Assembly (NCBI RefSeq): GCF_025567405.1
Contig: NZ_JAOQKJ010000002.1
Coordinates: forward strand, 62,001-126,000
Direction of reading: 5' to 3'
DNA from: Suilimivivens aceti
Lineage (GTDB): Bacteria > Bacillota > Clostridia > Lachnospirales > Lachnospiraceae
DNA: 64,000 nt
Shown: in pieces, positions 60,898 to 64,000 of the stretch
Layout of the letters: the number at the start of each line of letters is the position of its first letter
Numbering within the stretch: position 1 is the stretch's first letter
Program-made: the position numbers and the translations under genes
The notes under the pieces: generated by a model
Database searches by the model: none
The model's input: the letters and a program-made list of their open reading frames with translations, nothing else
Told to the model about the DNA's origin: nothing

Positions 60898-61818
60898 ATG
60901 GCGGAAGAATTAAAGGAATATGAATTTATTGTTTCAGAAGAATCAGAAGGGGAGAGAGTCGATAAGTATCTGACGATGCTTATGGACTCTCTTTCCCGTT
61001 CTTATCTGCAAAAGCTTTTAAAGGAATCACATGTGACTGTAGGAGGACAGCCGGTAAAGGCGAATTACCGGATCAAAACTGAAGATGCAGTAAGAGTATT
61101 GCTGCCACCCCTGATCACACCGGATATCCTTCCGGAGAATATTCCTTTGGAGGTTCTTTATGAAGATGAGGATGTTATCGTAGTCAATAAACCCAAAGGT
61201 ATGGTTGTACATCCGGCTCCCGGACATTACAGTGGTACACTGGTCAATGCACTTTTATACCATTGCCATAATTTAAGCGGTATTAACGGTGTTTTACGTC
61301 CAGGAATCGTACACCGTATTGATAAGGATACCACAGGCAGTATCATTGCCTGCAAAAATGATGCCGCCCATGCTTCCATTGCCGAGCAGTTAAAAGAACA
61401 CAGTATTATAAGAAAGTATCATGCCATTGTGTGCGGCAGACTGCCGGAAATCGAGGGAACGATCCATACAAGAATTGGACGTCACCCCACAGATCGTAAG
61501 AAAATGGCTGTTGTGAGAGAGGGTGGAAAGGATGCCATTACTCACTATAGGGTACTGCAGCAGTTCGAGAAATATACCTACGTGGAATGTATACTGGAAA
61601 CCGGCCGGACCCATCAGATCCGTGTACATATGGCAAGTATTGGACACCCCCTTCTCGGAGACGAAATCTATGGAACACCTTCAAAACAGTATAAACTACA
61701 GGGACAGTGTCTGCATGCAAAAATCCTTGGATTTTCACATCCTTCCACAGGAAAGTATATTGAAACAGATGCATCACTTCCTGGATATTTTGAGCATTTG
61801 CTCACAATCCTTGCATGA
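60898..61818 (+). CDS. rluD: RluA-family 23S rRNA pseudouridine synthase
   Basis: A 306-residue pseudouridine synthase. An N-terminal S4 domain (RVDKYLTMLMDSLSRSYLQ) precedes the RluA catalytic domain with the Asp motif HRIDKDTTG and late RTHQIRVHMA. The lspA-rluD pair is a conserved Firmicute order. The exact uridines modified cannot be read from sequence. Confidence 0.95.
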   Translation: MAEELKEYEFIVSEESEGERVDKYLTMLMDSLSRSYLQKLLKESHVTVGGQPVKANYRIKTEDAVRVLLPPLITPDILPENIPLEVLYEDEDVIVVNKPKGMVVHPAPGHYSGTLVNALLYHCHNLSGINGVLRPGIVHRIDKDTTGSIIACKNDAAHASIAEQLKEHSIIRKYHAIVCGRLPEIEGTIHTRIGRHPTDRKKMAVVREGGKDAITHYRVLQQFEKYTYVECILETGRTHQIRVHMASIGHPLLGDEIYGTPSKQYKLQGQCLHAKILGFSHPSTGKYIETDASLPGYFEHLLTILA

Positions 61819-61854
61819 TCTTTCAGACAATAAACTGGATTTTTTTCGTTTTTT

Positions 61855-61863
61855 TGATATAAT
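61855..61863 (+). promoter_or_regulatory. Extended -10 promoter of the cytidylate-kinase-like gene
   Basis: TGATATAAT, an extended TGn before a perfect TATAAT (61858-61863), lies 39 bases before the start codon. The -35 (CTGGAT at 17-base spacing) is poor, as is often seen with extended -10 promoters. Confidence 0.6.
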
Positions 61864-61902
61864 AGAAATAACACTGACAGTGAAAAAAAAGGAGGGTTCC
61901 GT

Positions 61903-62529
61903 ATGAATACAGTTATTACAATCGGAAGGCAGTTTGGTTCTGCCGGCCGCGAGATCGGTGAAAAGGTTGCAGCGTATTTTGGAATTAAATGTTATGATAA
62001 GGAGTTATTGAGCCGAGCAGCAAAGGAAAGTGGTTTTTGTGAAGAAATGCTGGAAAATCATGATGAAAGACCAACCAGCTCATTTCTTTATAATCTGGTT
62101 ATGGATACGTATTCCTTTGGTTATAATGCATCCCATTTCGTAGATATGCCTATCAGTCATAAGGTATTCCTGGCGCAGTTTGATGCTATTAAAAAAATTG
62201 CAAGTGAAGGCCCTTGCGTTATTGTCGGACGGTGTGCTGATTATGCATTAAATGATCTGAAGAATTGTGTCCACATTTTTATTTATGGTGATGAAGAAAC
62301 CAAAACCAAACGAATTATGGGTAAATATAATGTAGATGCTGCTAAAGCAAAGGATATGTGCATTAAAAAGGATAAACAGAGACAGAGCTATTATAATTAT
62401 TATTCCTCCAAGAAATGGGGACGTGCTGACAGCTATGATCTCTGCATTAACAGCAGTGTTCTTGGTGTAGAAGGAACAGTAAAGCTCCTTGTCCAGTATG
62501 TTGAAGACTTTGAAGCTAAGAATCAGTAA
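61903..62529 (+). CDS. Cytidylate kinase-like protein
   Basis: A 208-residue P-loop protein of the cytidylate-kinase-like (AAA/Cmk2) family. It begins MNTVITIGRQFGSAGREIGE, where GSAGREIG replaces the usual GxxxxGKS loop and keeps no Lys, a known feature of this family. Later blocks are CVIVGRCADYAL and a basic RQSYYNYYSSKKWG. The function is not established; a true CMP kinase role would need the P-loop Lys. The AAGGAGGG site is strong, and a terminator follows. Confidence 0.88.
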   Translation: MNTVITIGRQFGSAGREIGEKVAAYFGIKCYDKELLSRAAKESGFCEEMLENHDERPTSSFLYNLVMDTYSFGYNASHFVDMPISHKVFLAQFDAIKKIASEGPCVIVGRCADYALNDLKNCVHIFIYGDEETKTKRIMGKYNVDAAKAKDMCIKKDKQRQSYYNYYSSKKWGRADSYDLCINSSVLGVEGTVKLLVQYVEDFEAKNQ

Positions 62530-62550
62530 ATGAAGTATATAAAAGATATC

Positions 62551-62585
62551 AAAGCCATACTGTCAGAAATCGGTATGGCTTTTTC
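62551..62585 (+). terminator. Intrinsic terminator after the cytidylate-kinase-like gene
   Basis: A perfect 10-bp stem pairs AAAGCCATAC (62551-62560) with GTATGGCTTT (62573-62582), and the T run continues to 62584. Confidence 0.9.
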
Positions 62586-62882
62586 GGTGCACGGGTACAT
62601 GAAGTCAACAGGTTTTTTCTGTCTGCCACAAAGAAAAAAAGAAACACGGAAAAAGGGAAAAAAGAAAAAGGAAAAAGAAACTGGAAAAGAAAGAAAAACA
62701 AAGGAAATCTGGTCGAAGAAAAGAAGCCTGAAAGATACAGAAAACTATTCGCAAAACACAAGTTTAACGAACAGTGACAGACTTCTTGAAATGATGATAA
62801 CACCTGATACTCACCATGTAAAGCGGTTTTTTCTTTTTCGTGAATGTTGCACAGTTTTTCCTATGGCGCCTTAGTGTGTTTT
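62586..62882. other. Gene-free stretch with homopurine tract
   Basis: Bases 62630-62706 are almost all A and G on the plus strand (only five pyrimidines in 77 bases). A frame read through it gives only Lys/Glu/Arg repeats and starts before the terminator, so it is not a gene. I see nothing else to name here. Confidence 0.6.
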
Positions 62883-63077
62883 TTAGTTATTTTCACTAAC
62901 TTCCAATATTCTAACAGACTGGTCAAGAATTGCTACATCAATCGTTTTAGCATAAGTTATGTTTTCCGATAAGCTGTCAATGATCTGATCTATTTCCTCA
63001 CGTGTCAGGCAATAATCCTCAATCTGTACCTCTTGCAGGTTTCGGCTACTATTGATAAACCGCTGGAATATGCAAAA
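62883..63077 (-). pseudogene. C-terminal-looking gene remnant
   Basis: On the minus strand a frame is open from just inside 63077 to a TAA at 62883-62885 without any plausible start codon. It reads like real protein, for example EDYCLTREEIDQIIDSL and ILDQSVRILEVSENN at the end. About 64 residues remain. I recognise no family. The missing 5' end and lack of a ribosome site argue for a decayed gene. Confidence 0.45.
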
Positions 63078-63140
63078 TTATATCTTGATGGAACAATGCA
63101 GATATGGGTTGATGCAGAAGATTCATTAGAACTATGGTGA
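63045..63140 (+). pseudogene. C-terminal-looking gene remnant on the other strand
   Basis: On the plus strand a frame ends at TGA 63138-63140 with DKPLEYAKLYLDGTMQIWVD and then AEDSLELW. It overlaps the minus-strand remnant in antisense phase for its first third, but the rest is unique. The pattern PLEYAKLYLDG recalls the C-terminus of small DUF6061-type proteins found on conjugative elements; this is from memory and uncertain. Confidence 0.4.
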
Positions 63141-63443
63141 TTTTTTCAACAGCACTAAAGTTACTTTTTTCAACATCGTTATTGAGAATAGTCATTTTAC
63201 CGTGCATATATTCAATATCTTTTTATCAATTATAATGAAATCAAGGGCTGGTCTAATGCCAGCCCTACAAAAATGAAATTTGCATAGAAAATAAATTTAC
63301 AATTTTTCCGATATAAACCTGTTATCAACAAATACAAAAATAATTTATATTATCGTATCTATTGATATGATACGTATTTCAAAGAGTTACCAGAAGTTTT
63401 TGAAAACTTTTTCCCTTGTGATATTTATCTAAAGCTCCTAATT
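63141..63443. other. AT-rich gene-free stretch
   Basis: No credible gene. It contains a GGGCTGG/CCAGCCC hairpin (63245-63265) and a CGTATC-N8-GATACG inverted repeat near 63354-63373. Neither has a clear T run for a terminator. Confidence 0.5.
63245..63265. repeat. GC-rich hairpin in the AT-rich patch
   Basis: GGGCTGG (63245-63251) pairs perfectly with CCAGCCC (63259-63265) around a 7-base loop. It stands out in AT-rich surroundings, about 320 bases past the purA stop on the minus strand. It may be a late purA terminator, but the following bases (TTGATTTCATT) are only mildly T-rich. Confidence 0.5.
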
Positions 63444-63587
63444 TTATACTGATACATCAATAGAATTGTGAACTAACCTATTACCATTTTTGACAAGAGT
63501 AGATTCCACTGATTCTCTTTTGACATTATCAAGAATACTTGTATCAAACTTTTGTCCCGGTTTCCAATTTGGATTAGTCGAAATGTC
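63444..63587 (-). pseudogene. Open frame continuing past the purA stop
   Basis: Directly after the purA TGA the same frame stays open for 47 codons to a TAA at 63444-63446. It reads DISTNPNWKPGQKFDTSILD and then NVKRESVESTLVKNG. PurA proteins normally end where the TGA lies, so this is not an expected part of the enzyme. It may be a remnant of another gene joined to purA by deletion or insertion. Confidence 0.35.
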
Positions 63588-64000
63588 TCATAACCACTCT
63601 CCTTTTGTTAAATACTGACTTCTCTCTGCACCTACGGATATGAACTGTATTTCATGCTGCAGAAGATCCTCTAACGTCTCTACATACGTTTTGGCTGCAT
63701 CCGGCAGTTCATCATAGGTTACGCAACCGCTGATGTCTGTCTGCCAGCCGGGAAGCATTCTCACATTTGGTACATATTCTTCTAGATCCTCTATCGGATC
63801 AAAATCCGTCACTTCCTGATTTCCCTTTTTGTAACCTACAATCACAGGGATTTCTTTCATCATACTGAGCACATCAAGCTTAGTTAATGCAATCTTGTCC
63901 GCGTTCTGACACTTTAATCCATACCGGCTTGCAACTGCATCAAACGGTCCTACACGGCGCGGACGTCCTGTGGCAGCACCATATTCTCCGCCAAACTTGC
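63588..64000 (-). CDS. purA: Adenylosuccinate synthetase, C-terminal part
   Basis: The frame is open to the window edge, so the N-terminus lies beyond 64000. About 137 C-terminal residues are visible. They contain GGEYGAATGRPRRVGPFDAV, the IMP/aspartate-binding block of PurA, then ALTKLDVL and the normal end ISVGAERSQ plus a short tail. The enzyme joins IMP and aspartate with GTP, the first step to AMP. It is the only de novo purine gene in the window and runs toward the decayed patch. Confidence 0.95.
   Translation of the reverse strand, partial: KFGGEYGAATGRPRRVGPFDAVASRYGLKCQNADKIALTKLDVLSMMKEIPVIVGYKKGNQEVTDFDPIEDLEEYVPNVRMLPGWQTDISGCVTYDELPDAAKTYVETLEDLLQHEIQFISVGAERSQYLTKGEWL

Noticed and set aside
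62530..62874. Open frame of 114 codons after the cytidylate-kinase-like gene
   Set aside because: It begins before and runs through a perfect terminator, then reads the homopurine tract as Lys/Glu/Arg repeats; no ribosome site is present.
63354..63373. CGTATC/GATACG inverted repeat as an attachment site
   Set aside because: Too short, AT-rich flanks, and no second copy or recombinase in the window.

Overview
The window looks like one stretch of a spore-forming, anaerobic, low-to-moderate GC Firmicute chromosome, most likely Lachnospiraceae (Blautia/Dorea-like; the genus is a guess). The pointers are spoIVA, a spoVAF/GerA-type gene and cotJABC for endospores, an oxygen-sensitive nrdD/nrdG pair and an [FeFe] hydrogenase-like protein for anaerobiosis, purine-rich Shine-Dalgarno sites, frequent TTG/GTG starts, and intrinsic terminators. 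I saw no rRNA, tRNA, CRISPR array, insertion sequence or intact prophage.

Layout. 1-3.4 kb: two unrecognised surface-type proteins, tyrS, a YgjP-type metalloprotease and a Cys-rich protein. 3.5-5.0 kb: spoIVA behind a textbook sigma-E promoter. 5.1-11.5 kb: a nucleoside-salvage operon (PNP, cytidine deaminase, MTA/SAH-deaminase-like enzyme), then a chemoreceptor, a membrane-anchored MutS-like ATPase and a 53-aa membrane protein ending at a terminator. 11.6-18.4 kb: aminotransferase, nrdD-nrdG-dut (dNTP supply), a spoVAF-like gene and an RNase Z-like hydrolase. 18.5-24.2 kb: a small accessory patch with hicAB behind two inverted repeats, then minus-strand cotJABC, a LysR regulator divergent from an aminotransferase, and a SulP transporter. 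24.4-28.1 kb: a Gld-type ABC exporter. 28.2-33.3 kb: group-B-like [FeFe] hydrogenase, gltX, a UvrD-type helicase and DUF1292.

33.4-36.8 kb: a GH13 protein whose catalytic motifs are degraded, apparently on a leaderless mRNA; DUF5662; a Cys/Ser-rich probable coat protein behind a sigma-K-like promoter; GtrA. 36.9-45.2 kb: miaB-mutS-mutL-miaA-ynbB, tightly packed. 45.3-56.0 kb: the cell-shape cluster (DUF4321, radC, divergent mreB, mreC, mreD, a PBP2 with a large insertion, minC, minD, minE, rodA, mgsA, lipoprotein DD-carboxypeptidase). 56-62.5 kb: a P-loop-like orphan, an HlyD-like protein, yggS, sepF, aroB, lspA, rluD and a cytidylate-kinase-like gene.

62.5-63.6 kb is a gene-free decayed patch: a homopurine tract, two C-terminal-looking gene remnants and an open frame running on past the purA stop. 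The window ends inside purA on the minus strand.

The strongest leads are the GH13 pseudoenzyme with its leaderless promoter, the double operator of hicAB, the long hairpin that buries the spoVAF ribosome-binding site, the divergent MreB nucleotide site, and the decayed patch before purA. I did not find a convincing wholly new multi-gene system.
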